Part shown: piece after piece, positions 18,376 through 27,356 of the stretch
Numbering within the stretch: position 1 is the stretch's first letter
How the letters are laid out: each line of letters opens with the position of its first letter
Source of the DNA: Dyadobacter fermentans
Lineage (GTDB): Bacteria; Bacteroidota; Bacteroidia; Cytophagales; Spirosomataceae
Reading direction: 5' to 3'
Assembly (NCBI RefSeq): GCF_019924045.1
Contig: NZ_JAHXBN010000018.1
Span: forward strand, 186,001-250,000
DNA length: 64,000 nt
Program-made: the position numbers and the translations under genes
Notes under the pieces: generated by a model
Database searches by the model: none
Seen by the model: the letters and a program-made list of their open reading frames with translations, nothing else
What the model was told of the DNA's origin: nothing

Positions 18376-19152
18376 TTACGGCCTTTCCGGCCGGTATTTA
18401 ATATCGTAGTACGCAATGCCTGTTGATAACACCAGTGCCGTGACGGAACTAATTGTAAGGACCACAAGCTGCTGCGGCTCCTTATCGAAATCAATAAAAA
18501 ACATAAATGCGGAATACACGTACGGATAATAGATGATTTTATCCCAATCCATTAATACAATGCCGGTGATCCACAAGCCCAAGCCCAGGCCAAGCGCAAT
18601 AACAAAATTGCGAAAACGCAGGCTCAGCCAGTACTGGATGACCGACACGGCCAGGCAACCCAGATACACACGGCAGGATATCAGTAGCAAACTGCCCCAA
18701 TCAATGCTGCTTGCCATTAACCGGTAGGAAGGATTCAGGCTGTGTACCAGCAGTCCAGCCAGAATGACAAACCCGTCAAAACAAAGAATATAGACCGGCA
18801 CCAGCATCTGGATCACAACCAACTTCGAAAAGAAAATATCGGCAAACGAGCGAGGCGAAGCGTATACCTGCTTCCAGGTATTGTTACGGAATTCGATCTG
18901 TACAATCAGGTTCGTGACCAATATAATGTACATCGGCAGGATCACAGCGGCTACATTTTTCCAATTGAACCGAAAGAATGTGAGCCATGGAGTCTGCTCA
19001 AACTTGACAAGCAACATGTCGGGCCTTTCCAGCAGGATAACAACGTTGATAGCCGGTATAAAAAGCGCTGCCAGGATCGTCAACCACAGTGCAAAGCTTC
19101 TTTTCGCTTTGATAAACTCGCCTGTTGTATTTGCAAAAAATTTCGTTTTCAT
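18376..19152 (-). CDS. ABC-2 type transporter permease (258 aa)
   Basis: Six predicted membrane segments (for example WLTILAALFIPAINVVILL, VAAVILPMYIILVTNLIV, LVPVYILCFDGFVILAGLLV, VIALGLGLGLWITGIVLM, TISSVTALVLSTGIAYY) and the cytoplasmic loop EFRNNTWKQVYASPRSFADI typical of ABC-2 permeases of the bacitracin/lantibiotic-resistance type. It lies 2 bp after the ATP-binding subunit gene and so forms one transporter with it. The substrate is unknown; the adjoining LytS/LytTR pair suggests a stress- or peptide-induced exporter (inference). Confidence 0.85.
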   Translation of the reverse strand: MKTKFFANTTGEFIKAKRSFALWLTILAALFIPAINVVILLERPDMLLVKFEQTPWLTFFRFNWKNVAAVILPMYIILVTNLIVQIEFRNNTWKQVYASPRSFADIFFSKLVVIQMLVPVYILCFDGFVILAGLLVHSLNPSYRLMASSIDWGSLLLISCRVYLGCLAVSVIQYWLSLRFRNFVIALGLGLGLWITGIVLMDWDKIIYYPYVYSAFMFFIDFDKEPQQLVVLTISSVTALVLSTGIAYYDIKYRPERP

Positions 19153-19154
19153 CG

Positions 19155-20066
19155 TTAAGCTGAAATAATGTCTAAGAAAAGTCTTTCCAGGTCGTTACCC
19201 ATCACACACAATCGGCTCACACCTACCCCGCCACCCACCAGCATGTGATTGATCAATGCCGCGTCAGCGGGTTTCGAATGTCCTACATGTACCTTAGACT
19301 CACCTCTGATGAATACGGAAAACCGGCCGGAGAGGATTTGCTCAGTTCTGACAACGTTATCCACTTCGATCTCCAGGAATGAATGCCGGTATTGGAAACT
19401 TTGCAACTCGGCTAGTGTTCCCTGAAAAAGCAACTTACCCTGGTGAATGATGCCCACATGGGTCGCGAGCTTTTCTACCTCCGCCAGCAAATGGCTCGAA
19501 ACAAGCACGGTCTTCCCCTGGTGTCTATTCAGATCGCGGATCAGTTCGCGGATCTCGATAATTCCGTTGGGGTCCAGGCCATTGGTGGGCTCGTCCATGA
19601 TCAGCAGTTCGGGATCGTGGAGCAAGGCGATCGCAATCGCAAGCCGTTGTTTCATGCCCAATGAATACGCCTTTGTCTTTTTATGGGCAGCGTCGGAAAG
19701 CCCGGTAATGCGCAATACTTCGCCCACCCTGGTTGCCGGGCATTCATAGGCCCGTCTGAATACTTCGAGGTTTTCCCGACCGGTCAAATGCAGATATAGA
19801 GATGGTTGCTCGATCAGCGAACCGGTGCGTCTTAAAATATCAATCCGGTTGCCGGGCATCTGGTTTCCAAAAATGCGGATCCCCGGATTTTCGCTGCGCA
19901 GTAACCCCAGCAATAGACGCAGTGTCGTCGTCTTTCCTGCACCGTTAGGGCCCAAAAAACCATACACACTACCTTGCGGCATGCGCAGATTAATGTCATT
20001 GAGGATTCTGTCGCCCTTTTGAAAGCTGTAATCCAGGTGGTCGGTTTCGATGGCCGCTTGTTCCAT
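19155..20066 (-). CDS. ABC transporter ATP-binding protein (303 aa)
   Basis: Nucleotide-binding domain with Walker A GPNGAGKTT (residues 39-47), signature YSLGMKQRLAIA, Walker B LLIMDEPTNGLDP and the switch His in VSSHLL. The C-terminal ~90 residues are the extension found in drug/bacitracin-type exporters (BcrA-like). The start is taken at the ATG 20064-20066 (MEQAAIETDHL); a TTG two codons upstream is less likely. The stop is 2 bp before the permease start. The ATPase drives the permease encoded next. The 123-bp gap to the upstream regulator gene contains no clear terminator, so a four-gene transcript is possible. Confidence 0.93.
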   Translation of the reverse strand: MEQAAIETDHLDYSFQKGDRILNDINLRMPQGSVYGFLGPNGAGKTTTLRLLLGLLRSENPGIRIFGNQMPGNRIDILRRTGSLIEQPSLYLHLTGRENLEVFRRAYECPATRVGEVLRITGLSDAAHKKTKAYSLGMKQRLAIAIALLHDPELLIMDEPTNGLDPNGIIEIRELIRDLNRHQGKTVLVSSHLLAEVEKLATHVGIIHQGKLLFQGTLAELQSFQYRHSFLEIEVDNVVRTEQILSGRFSVFIRGESKVHVGHSKPADAALINHMLVGGGVGVSRLCVMGNDLERLFLDIISA

Positions 20067-20189
20067 TTTCAAGAATGCTTTGATTGTGGATCAAAGGAAC
20101 ATGCCGCTTTTTACAACCGGAAATAAAATCACTAACAGGCTTTTTTTGCCTTCCAACACCTCGAAACAGACGACCAAAAAATGTGGGGA

Positions 20190-20864
20190 TCAGCCAATGC
20201 GTCGCAGCAAGTCTTCCCGGAACATATCGCCGACAGGCACCTTCTTTTCACCTATGTAAATGATGTTGCGCTCAATGGCGTTGATCTTGTTCAGAGCGAC
20301 GATAAAAGACCTGTGTACACGCACAAAGTCCTTCGGCAGCTTGTCCTGAAATGCCGTCAATGTGGTAAGGGTGTCGATCACCTGGGCTTGGGTATGCACG
20401 GCTACGTAGTCCTTTTTGCCTTCCAGCATCAGGATATCGTCCAGATCCACACGGACCATTCTGTGCGCCGACCTAACGAAAAGATACTGGGGTGCGCTTT
20501 CGATTCGAGGTGCCAGCCGGGGCTGTACTTTTTGTATGGCCTTCAAAAAGCGTTCGAAGGAAAAAGGTTTGACCAGGTAATCGACCACCCCAGCTTCGAA
20601 CCCGGCCAGCGCGTACTGGGGATAGGCCGTGGTAAGTACTACCAGCGGCGGAACCGGAATTGCCGACAGGAAATCCATGCCATTCACTTCGGGCATATTG
20701 ATATCCAGGAAAAGCAGGTCGCATCCCCCGTGGTTTAGCATGGGTAATGCCTCCAACGGGGAAGAAAAAGTAGCGGTCAGTTCGAGGAACGGACATTTGG
20801 AAACGTAGTTTTCAATTATTTCCAATGCAAGGAATTCATCGTCGATCGCGATACACTTAATCAT
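20190..20864 (-). CDS. LytTR-family response regulator (224 aa)
   Basis: Receiver domain with acidic pocket (CIAIDDEFLALEII), phospho-acceptor D54 in LLFLDINMPEV and Lys in YLVKPFSFERFL, followed by a LytTR DNA-binding domain (FVRSAHRMVRVDLDDILMLE ... YVAVHT ... FVRVHRSFIVALNKI). The start overlaps the end of the sensor kinase gene by 8 bp, which marks them as a cognate pair. The probable targets are its own operon and the ABC transporter immediately downstream (inference from position). Confidence 0.94.
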   Translation of the reverse strand: MIKCIAIDDEFLALEIIENYVSKCPFLELTATFSSPLEALPMLNHGGCDLLFLDINMPEVNGMDFLSAIPVPPLVVLTTAYPQYALAGFEAGVVDYLVKPFSFERFLKAIQKVQPRLAPRIESAPQYLFVRSAHRMVRVDLDDILMLEGKKDYVAVHTQAQVIDTLTTLTAFQDKLPKDFVRVHRSFIVALNKINAIERNIIYIGEKKVPVGDMFREDLLRRIG

Positions 20865-21900
20865 GAGCCTCGCTGTTGAGTTGAATGGTCAGGTCCGCTG
20901 TGAATGTGTCGCCCTCCTGGTGAAATACCAGTTCGTACGCAGCCGGGTAAAGCAATGCGAGCCTTCGGCGTAGATTGGCAATACCCAAGCCACCGCTGAT
21001 CTCCGGGCCTGCTGCACGTACTTTATTCTCAGTATGAACACGGAGCAACGGGAAACCCCAATGGATTGCGATCGTCACGGGTGATGCGCCATGCTTGAAT
21101 ACATTCTCTATCAACGGCAAAAGCAGCAATGGCTGGATTGTTATGGTTTGAAGGTTTCCGGAAACCTCCAATTTGATCCCCTCGCCAGACTTGCTTCGCA
21201 ACTCATTCATAGCCACATAGGTACGTATCATCTCGATCTCTTTTTCAAGTAGTACTATCCCCGCGTTCGTTTCATACAGCAGATAGCGCATCATTTCGGA
21301 AATACGCAGGATCACCACGGGCGTCTCCGGAGCCTGGCGCAAGGAAAGTGCGTAAAGGTTGTTCAGGGAATTAAAGAGGAAATGAGGATTAATCTGCCCC
21401 TTCAACAATGCTAGCTCGGATTTGAGATACTCGTTTTCCATCTCCTTGTCCTTCCGCAATTTACCGTACCAATCTACACTTAGCCTTACAAAAAGCCCGA
21501 GGACGGCAAAAACGACGTAGTTGCTGATTCTTGTCAGCAGCGGCAGTAAATCGCCTCCGAGTAATCGCCCGGTCATATTACTCCCGGGCAACAGCCAATC
21601 TTCCAACAGTATTGCGCCTGACGCCATCAATATCGCCGCGAGCAGATTTGTTGCTAAAAAACGCGCTAAGCTGTACCTAGTCAATCCATTGGGCACCAGG
21701 TACACATAGTTTAGATAAAAACTGCCCGCGTGCACGCCGAATGCCAGGCAATAGTGCACAAAGAAAAACCAGGGCGAAATGCGGGCAAAATTCCCATAGA
21801 AGACCAGGGTAGCATAAATACCCCATCCAAGCAAATGCAACAACACCGGAAGTTTCCTTTCAAGTATCGGCTGCCACGCTTCTTTTGTCGGCTCAATCAT
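20857..21900 (-). CDS. LytS/YehU-type sensor histidine kinase (347 aa)
   Basis: Four membrane segments in the N-terminal ~150 residues (LLHLLGWGIYATLVFYG, WFFFVHYCLAFGVHAGSFYL, FLATNLLAAILMASGAILL, ISNYVVFAVLGLFVRLSV), a short coiled coil, then a His_kinase-family domain with the phosphorylatable His in GQINPHFLFNSLNNLY and an HATPase region (LLLLPLIENVFKHG ... GLGIANLRRRLALLY). No large extracytoplasmic sensor domain is present, so the signal is probably read in the membrane. It is the first gene of the LytS-LytTR-ABC cluster. Confidence 0.93.
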   Translation of the reverse strand: MIEPTKEAWQPILERKLPVLLHLLGWGIYATLVFYGNFARISPWFFFVHYCLAFGVHAGSFYLNYVYLVPNGLTRYSLARFLATNLLAAILMASGAILLEDWLLPGSNMTGRLLGGDLLPLLTRISNYVVFAVLGLFVRLSVDWYGKLRKDKEMENEYLKSELALLKGQINPHFLFNSLNNLYALSLRQAPETPVVILRISEMMRYLLYETNAGIVLLEKEIEMIRTYVAMNELRSKSGEGIKLEVSGNLQTITIQPLLLLPLIENVFKHGASPVTIAIHWGFPLLRVHTENKVRAAGPEISGGLGIANLRRRLALLYPAAYELVFHQEGDTFTADLTIQLNSEAHD

Positions 21901-21980
21901 ATGCGATAATACCCATTTCCGGGTTTACTCAAAAAGAAACACCGCCAACGCCCGTTTTTTATCGGCCAGTAGACCCATTG

Positions 21981-22005
21981 CACCGACCGGCTTCATCCGG
22001 CGGTG
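21981..22005 (-). terminator. Possible terminator hairpin after the antiporter gene
   Basis: CACCG-a-CCGG (21981-21990) pairs with CCGG-CGGTG (21997-22005), 6-nt loop, one bulged A. It lies 33 bp past the antiporter stop on the minus strand. No U-run follows directly. Confidence 0.4.
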
Positions 22006-22038
22006 ACGGGACGAGCGGCACACGCGCACACGTCGAGC

Positions 22039-23640
22039 CTATACATGCGAGCGAAGCCTGGCCTCGTCCAGGTCAAGCTCCCGTTCCATCTTTCTTATTG
22101 CCGACTCGGAAAAGGAGGCTTCCCGGTGAAGCCGCAGCAGCAGGTCCCGCTTGAATTGCGTGACGGTCAGCTGGGCATCGACGACCTGGCTCAGCAAGTC
22201 TGCGGTTCCCGGCGACTGCTGATTTGTTCCGTACTTTTTGTCTTTGATCCAGTTGCTTCGCAGCTCATACAACTTGCGCACCTGATCGGCCACATCCGGG
22301 TTCATTTTGGTTTGCGAGAAATGATCGTGGATAAAATCCAGTGAACTGTTAGCCAGCAGGAGGCGCAACCTGGTTTCTTCTTCCGCCTCTTCCTGCCCCG
22401 AGCTCCGTATCCCCAGCTTGCGTATCAAATAGGGTAATGATAGTCCCTGGCCGATCAATGTGACGAGGATCACGACAAACGACACAAAGAGGATCAGCTT
22501 CCGATAGGGGAAATGCTTCCCGTTTTCCATCACCAAAGGAATGGCCATGGCCGTGGCGAGCGACACCACGCCGCGCATGCCTGTCCACGACAGGACAATG
22601 GCCACCTTCCAGTCAAAACCGGACTCCCGCTGCCGGTATTCGCCCGTCGACAGCATATCCGTAAAGTACGCCGTGGGCACGATGAACAACAGCCTGACCA
22701 CGACCACTACCGCACTGACAATGAGTCCATAGCCGATCAAATCCGCAAAGCTGTATTCCACCGTGTTGTGCACAATGGTGGAGAGTTGAAAGCCGATCAG
22801 CACAAATACCGCTCCGTTCAGCAGGAACTCGATCATATCCCATACCGAAGTTACGAGCGTGCGCCCCTGGTGCGAAAACATTTCATGTGAAAGCCACGAT
22901 GTCACAAGTCCCGTGCTCACCACCGCCAAAACGCCCGAAACCCCGACGGCCTCCGCAACCGGGTACGAAATAAACGGCACGAGCAGCGACATCGTCCCTT
23001 CCAGCATGGCGTTGCTTCGGACGCGCTTCATCATGTAGGCAAACCCGTAGCCCACCGCGGTGCCCACCAGAATCCCGCCTGCCGCCACCACCAGAAACTG
23101 AACACCCGCCTTCCAGAGCACAAAAGTGCTGCTCATCACCGCCGCCACCGCATACTTGTAGGCAATCAACGCGGAGGCGTCGTTCACCAGACTTTCCCCT
23201 TCCAGGATCGTGATCACGCGCTTATCCAGCCCGGTACCTTTCATAATGCTGGTCGCGGAGACGGCATCCGGCGGCGAAACGATGGCACCCAGCACGAATG
23301 CGACCGGCCAGCGCATGCCAGGGATGAAATAATGGGCTGCCACCGCCACCGCGCAGGTCGTCAGAAACACCAAACCAATGGAAAGCCTCGAAATAGGCCG
23401 TATCGCAGCCCGGAAAGCCGGCCAGGATGTGTTCCAGCCGGCCCTGAAAAGCAGCGGCGGAAGAAAGAGCAGGAACACAACTTCCGGGTCGAGTTCGACC
23501 AGCGGAAGGCCGGGTATAAAACCGATGACCAATCCTACCAGGACGAGCAGGATCGGGTATGGGATGCGTACTTTATCGGACAGGACGGAAACGACGGCGA
23601 GCGTCGCTACAATGAAAATAAAAGGTATCAGGTCAATCAT
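22039..23640 (-). CDS. Na+/H+ antiporter, CPA1 family (533 aa)
   Basis: The start is set at the ATG 23638-23640 (MIDLIPFIFIVATLAVV), which begins the first membrane helix; the frame extends 24 codons further without such character. About 12 helices follow, with family motifs FLLFLPPLLFRAGWNTSW, GAIVSPPDAVSATSIM (the ion-binding Asp region), ILEGESLVNDASALI and WTGMRGVVSLATAMAIPL. The last ~110 residues are a charged cytoplasmic tail. This is the bacterial a_cpa1/NhaP-YjcE type that exchanges Na+ or K+ for protons in the inner membrane. It is probably monocistronic. Confidence 0.93.
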   Translation of the reverse strand: MIDLIPFIFIVATLAVVSVLSDKVRIPYPILLVLVGLVIGFIPGLPLVELDPEVVFLLFLPPLLFRAGWNTSWPAFRAAIRPISRLSIGLVFLTTCAVAVAAHYFIPGMRWPVAFVLGAIVSPPDAVSATSIMKGTGLDKRVITILEGESLVNDASALIAYKYAVAAVMSSTFVLWKAGVQFLVVAAGGILVGTAVGYGFAYMMKRVRSNAMLEGTMSLLVPFISYPVAEAVGVSGVLAVVSTGLVTSWLSHEMFSHQGRTLVTSVWDMIEFLLNGAVFVLIGFQLSTIVHNTVEYSFADLIGYGLIVSAVVVVVRLLFIVPTAYFTDMLSTGEYRQRESGFDWKVAIVLSWTGMRGVVSLATAMAIPLVMENGKHFPYRKLILFVSFVVILVTLIGQGLSLPYLIRKLGIRSSGQEEAEEETRLRLLLANSSLDFIHDHFSQTKMNPDVADQVRKLYELRSNWIKDKKYGTNQQSPGTADLLSQVVDAQLTVTQFKRDLLLRLHREASFSESAIRKMERELDLDEARLRSHV

Positions 23641-23741
23641 AAAGGCCTCGCGCGGTCGGTTTACCGTGAAAGTTGCCAAATTATTTGCGATCGGCAAGTC
23701 TCCTTTCAACAATTGTCGTTGCCATCAGCCCACACCCGTTT

Positions 23742-24731
23742 TCAAGGTCGGAAGCTCGAAGGGGGTGATCCGTGGTAGCGCTTGAATGCCGTCGAGAAAT
23801 GTTGGGGATGTTCGTAGCCCAGCATATCTGAAATATGATCGATACTTTTTGAAGAATCCAGGAGGAGGTTTACCGCAAAATCCATTCTCAGCTTACGCAA
23901 ATAGGCAAATACCGTTGTACCGAACAGGTCTTTAAATCCCTTTTTGAGTTTAAATTCATTCAGTAAACAGAGCCGGCTAAGTTGCGGAAGGCTGAAATCT
24001 TCCAGAAAATGTACGTTCAGGAAGGCCTTCAACTCGTTTAACCGCCCGATTTCCGCCATTGTCAGGCCCGGTGCGCGGGAAGTACCCGCCTGCAACTGCC
24101 CCAGATGCAATGCGACCAGTTCCAGCACCTTCGATTGGAGCATCAGCCTTTGCATGGGTCCCGATTGCCCGCATTGCTTAATGTCCCCGATCAGCTTTTG
24201 CATGTAAGGCGTCATGGGCGCATTCGAGTCCATGCCTGCAAAAGGCCTGTCTTTCAGCAACGACTCCTGTGCACGTTCGCTCCAACGGTCATCGCAGCCG
24301 ATCAGCTCCGAAAAGTATTTTTTCCTCAGGCTGACATGGAACATTTCCACCTGCTCGCCCGCCCGGACGGTGTTTCGAAAGCTGCCTTCGGGCGAAAAAA
24401 TCAGGTTATGCTGGTGAGGTTTCATACCCACTTCCCGGGCTATACCGGTGAACCGGGTATTCATCTGGCCGGACATCTGGAAATTGATATTTACCGTGTC
24501 GGCACGGCTCTCTTCCACAATGCTCACATCCCGGTCGACCTGCCAATGCAGGTTCATTACATGGATATCCGGGAAAAGCCAGCTTCTGAATTTAAGACTC
24601 CCCACTTTTGCACCCTGCCCGGTACCGACTTTCTTACCAGCCGTCCCCCCTGTCTGCGGGCGGAGCAATTGCGGGTTGGGAAAGGAATCTGCGTGGATGA
24701 AATCGGCTGAGTGGATAAGAGCTGCGGCCAT
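23742..24731 (-). CDS. AraC-family transcriptional regulator (329 aa)
   Basis: The C-terminal ~100 residues hold the two AraC helix-turn-helix motifs (FSLPQLSRLCLLNEFKLKKG and KSIDHISDMLGYEHPQHFST, ending AFKRYHGSPPSSFR). The N-terminal ~220 residues are a beta-rich sensing domain resembling the PchR-like subgroup (VNINFQMSGQMNTRF, PHQHNLIFSPEG). No signal peptide. The neighbour upstream is a DUF5683 gene in the same direction, 114 bp away; the regulated genes are not evident. The start is ambiguous because no strong upstream ribosome site is visible. Confidence 0.88.
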   Translation of the reverse strand: MAAALIHSADFIHADSFPNPQLLRPQTGGTAGKKVGTGQGAKVGSLKFRSWLFPDIHVMNLHWQVDRDVSIVEESRADTVNINFQMSGQMNTRFTGIAREVGMKPHQHNLIFSPEGSFRNTVRAGEQVEMFHVSLRKKYFSELIGCDDRWSERAQESLLKDRPFAGMDSNAPMTPYMQKLIGDIKQCGQSGPMQRLMLQSKVLELVALHLGQLQAGTSRAPGLTMAEIGRLNELKAFLNVHFLEDFSLPQLSRLCLLNEFKLKKGFKDLFGTTVFAYLRKLRMDFAVNLLLDSSKSIDHISDMLGYEHPQHFSTAFKRYHGSPPSSFRP

Positions 24732-24845
24732 GGATGATGTGCTATTTTAATAAACGACGTAAAATAGCGGCAAAACGAGAGACGGCCATATTTCGTCGAC
24801 GGAAAGCAGATTCCGTAGACAAACTGCTTCGCTGAGAGCGGCCCG

Positions 24846-25499
24846 CTACTTAAAGTTAAAGACAACCTGCAAACCGGGAGCAAACGCTGAAAACGGCCCC
24901 TCAACCGAACCAGGCCCCATCCTGACCGACAGATCATCGGAAATATCAAAAGTCTTAAGATGGGCGGCGACGTTGGCTTCGATGATGGCAAGCACGTAAA
25001 TGAGTCCGGAAGTGAGAATGGACACATTTCGGTACCTGCGCCACGCGTCTTTGTTCCTCACGATCTGGTCCTTTGTAAGCAGCTTCACGGTACTTTTTGT
25101 GTTGAGGAGGTTTCTCACCCGGACCGGCATTTTGGTATCCCCGGTGATACCGTGCGCCGGCGTACCGGTACTCGGGTCATAAAACGACCAATATGCTTTC
25201 AGGTAATCATGGTATTTAAGAGAATTTAAATAAACTGTAAAAATGCTTCCTCCAAGCGCTGTGTATACGATCGGAAGTTTCCAAAAATCCCCATTGTAGC
25301 CTTGCCCGAAGCCGGGTACAATGGCAAAGAGCGCCGCCGTTCGGGGATTGCGTGGTTTTACCTCGCGTATGCCCGGTTTACGCACGGTGTCGGCGATAGC
25401 CGTGTTTCGAGGGTAGGTGATGTTGGCTGATATCGGCGGCGCCGTTATCAATGTAAGACAAAATGCGGCGATGCACGAGAATTTCACAATGTGAGTCAT
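24846..25499 (-). CDS. DUF5683-domain membrane protein (217 aa)
   Basis: N-terminal signal/anchor (FSCIAAFCLTLITAPPIS), then the DUF5683 core RTAALFAIVPGFGQGYNGDF followed by WKLPIVYTALGGSIFTVY and a second membrane segment (VSILTSGLIYVLAIIEANVA). The protein ends in a beta-strand (FAPGLQVVFNFK). This family is widespread in Bacteroidota and often lies beside ParB/cell-envelope genes, but its function is not established; the neighbours here do not help. It diverges from the DUF6454 gene. Confidence 0.8.
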   Translation of the reverse strand: MTHIVKFSCIAAFCLTLITAPPISANITYPRNTAIADTVRKPGIREVKPRNPRTAALFAIVPGFGQGYNGDFWKLPIVYTALGGSIFTVYLNSLKYHDYLKAYWSFYDPSTGTPAHGITGDTKMPVRVRNLLNTKSTVKLLTKDQIVRNKDAWRRYRNVSILTSGLIYVLAIIEANVAAHLKTFDISDDLSVRMGPGSVEGPFSAFAPGLQVVFNFK

Positions 25500-25654
25500 G
25501 GCTTGCTAGATGGTTAATGTCGCAAGCAACCACGCTGACCCCGTTTCCGCAACATAAAAAATGTTAATTACTTCGCCCTTTCCGCCGAATATTCTTTTCA
25601 GCAACATCCTATATTTACCGGTCGAGACCCTAACCCTGTTGAAACGTTCCGTTT

Positions 25655-26578
25655 ATGAAATTTAGCTACCTGATTGTCCTGCTTACCATAGCTTCGGCGC
25701 TGGTGACGCAAAAGACAGCCGCTCAGAACGATCACGGCGAAATCGCCAAAAAGCTGCCCCGATACACCTCCGAAAAGCAGTTCACATTGATCGACTCCAT
25801 CGTTTTACCGTTTCAAACCTTCCATACCCAGGGACTGACAAAAGTCGGCGGGTATTATTTCCTGACAGCCGTGGACGTGAAGCGCTGGCCCGAAAGATAC
25901 TCCAGTCCGGTGGATGGCTTCGACCGTGACACCGGCGACGGCGTTGGCCGGGTTTTTAAATTCGACGAAAGCGGACAGCTGGTCGGCCAGGTAACGATCG
26001 GCGAAAAGAGCGTTTACCACCCCGGCGGCATCGACTTTGATGGAAAGTACATATGGATACCGGTTTGCGAGTATCGCCCGCATGGTAACTCCATCGTTTA
26101 CAGGATGGACCCGCAGACGATGAAGATCGAAAAAATGTGGGATGTCCGCGACGCGCTCGGCGCAGTGGTATGCGCAGGAAATGAAGAGGTCATAGGCATG
26201 AACTGGGACGCCGAGCAATTCTATAAATGGGCGCGCAAGGATGACACCCATCACGACTGGGAGCTGATTTCGAGGAAATCCAATACCATGCTCACTTTCA
26301 AGATTCAGGACGCGAAGTATGTGGGAGACACGATGATGCTCTGCTCCGGGCTCAACCGGTGGAAGCAGGGGGAACTGAGCTTTGCATTGGGTGGCATCCA
26401 GCTCATGAGGACCGACGGCTACCAAACCCTTTACCAGCTGCCTCTGACGATCAAAACGCCGCGGGGCGCGAGTATTTGCAACAATCCCTTCTTCCCGGAA
26501 ATAAAAAACGGCAGACTCCGGCTTTCCTTCGCACCGGATGACGACCACACGGTTGTTTACATTTACGAAGGCCGCTAA
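25655..26578 (+). CDS. DUF6454-family secreted protein, propeller-like (307 aa)
   Basis: Signal peptide (LIVLLTIASALVTQKTAAQ) and a single DUF6454-like domain with the phrases TFHTQGLTKVGGYYFLTAVD, HPGGIDFDGKYIWIPVCEYR and IGMNWDAEQFYKWARKD, which suggest a beta-propeller with repeated D-x-x-G loops. No catalytic residues can be assigned. It is exported to the periplasm or beyond; there is no lipobox and no T9SS sorting domain. The function is unknown. It is followed by a long repeat-rich spacer. Confidence 0.78.
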   Translation: MKFSYLIVLLTIASALVTQKTAAQNDHGEIAKKLPRYTSEKQFTLIDSIVLPFQTFHTQGLTKVGGYYFLTAVDVKRWPERYSSPVDGFDRDTGDGVGRVFKFDESGQLVGQVTIGEKSVYHPGGIDFDGKYIWIPVCEYRPHGNSIVYRMDPQTMKIEKMWDVRDALGAVVCAGNEEVIGMNWDAEQFYKWARKDDTHHDWELISRKSNTMLTFKIQDAKYVGDTMMLCSGLNRWKQGELSFALGGIQLMRTDGYQTLYQLPLTIKTPRGASICNNPFFPEIKNGRLRLSFAPDDDHTVVYIYEGR

Positions 26579-26652
26579 ACGGCATGTCCAGGACGACTTG
26601 CAGCGCACACCGAACTTTGCAGCAGCATCCGGATGAGTGATCGCCGACGGCC

Positions 26653-26794
26653 AACAACACCCTACTAACAATCACAACACCTGACTACAAATGACAACAC
26701 CTGACTACAAATGACGACGAAGTCATTAATAGTCATTAATAGTCATGAGTAGTCATTAATAGTCAGGTATTGTTAGGTTTATCCGGGTGTTGTT
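26653..26794. repeat. Nested palindromic minisatellite in an intergenic spacer
   Basis: Within the 349-bp gap 26579-26927 lie, from left to right: an outer arm AACAACACCC (26653-26662); a 20-bp unit in tandem (26674-26715, about 2.1 copies, core ACACCTGACTACAAATGAC); 10-bp units AGTCATTAAT at 26721, 26731 and 26751 with a variant at 26741; a right arm (26752-26773) that matches the reverse complement of the 20-bp unit plus its 2-bp overlap at 19 of 22 positions; and the outer arm GGGTGTTGTT (26785-26794). The whole stretch could fold into one long imperfect hairpin. No ORF is seen in it. Confidence 0.85.
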
Positions 26795-26860
26795 TTGAAA
26801 CCTTCCTCAGGTCAAGAAAAATGATTTAAACAGTTTTCTTCAAAAATTTTCAGGATTTAC

Positions 26861-26908
26861 TTGTGAAACCAATCGGTTGCGCATATATTTGCAACCAATC
26901 AGTTTCAC
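26861..26908 (+). promoter_or_regulatory. Promoter and overlapping dyad operator of the DoxX-ArsR-SRPBCC operon
   Basis: Promoter: TTG 26861-26863, 20-bp spacer, TATATTTG 26884-26891, an exact TTG-N20-TAnnTTTG match 37 bp before the doxX-like ATG. Overlapping it is an inverted repeat, GTGAAACCAATCGGTTGC (26863-26880) and GCAACCAATCAGTTTCAC (26891-26908), with 15 of 18 positions complementary. Each arm also holds AACCAATC(G/A)GTT. The operator covers both promoter boxes, so binding would block transcription. The ArsR protein of the same operon is the obvious candidate. Confidence 0.8.
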
Positions 26909-26927
26909 ATTTAAACAATCAACAGCT

Positions 26928-27308
26928 ATGAAACAGAAAATCCTGTCCATCCTATGCCTCCTGACGGGGCTGATGTTCATCAATGCGGGCCTGGATAAAT
27001 TCCTGCATTACATGCCCATTCCGGCCGATTTGCCGGAGAAAATGATCAAAACCGGAATGGCATTCGCCCAGATCGGCTGGCTGATGCCGCTGGTAGGCGC
27101 CGTGGAAATGGCCGGCGGAATATTGCTGGCCGTTCCCAGAACGCGGGCGCTCGGCGCCATTGTGCTGCTGCCTGTATTGGCGGGCGTTTTGCTGACGAAT
27201 ATCACCGCCGCGCCATCGGGCCTTCCCATCGTCGCTATATTCGTCGCGGTCATTGCCTGGGTGATCGCCGATAACTGGGGAAAGTATTTGCCGATCGTAT
27301 CCAGATAA
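26928..27308 (+). CDS. DoxX-like membrane protein (126 aa)
   Basis: The start is taken at the ATG 26928 (MKQKILSILCLLTGLMFINA) because the -7 box and operator lie upstream of it; the frame continues further upstream only into promoter DNA. Four membrane helices, with the DoxX-type first helix (LLTGLMFINAGLDKF), then IGWLMPLVGAVEMAGGILLA, ALGAIVLLPVLAGVLLT and LPIVAIFVAVIAWVIAD. Proteins of this family sit in the inner membrane and are often linked to redox or stress operons; the exact activity is not established. It is the first gene of a three-gene operon. Confidence 0.85.
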   Translation: MKQKILSILCLLTGLMFINAGLDKFLHYMPIPADLPEKMIKTGMAFAQIGWLMPLVGAVEMAGGILLAVPRTRALGAIVLLPVLAGVLLTNITAAPSGLPIVAIFVAVIAWVIADNWGKYLPIVSR

Positions 27309-27356
27309 TGCGCCGCCGGTGAAGTTATCTTGCACAAAATTACCCGTGATAATCCC

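Noticed and set aside
26674..26770. Repeats that at first resemble a CRISPR array
   Set aside because: Units are 20 and 10 bp, directly abutting with no unique spacers, and no cas gene is nearby.
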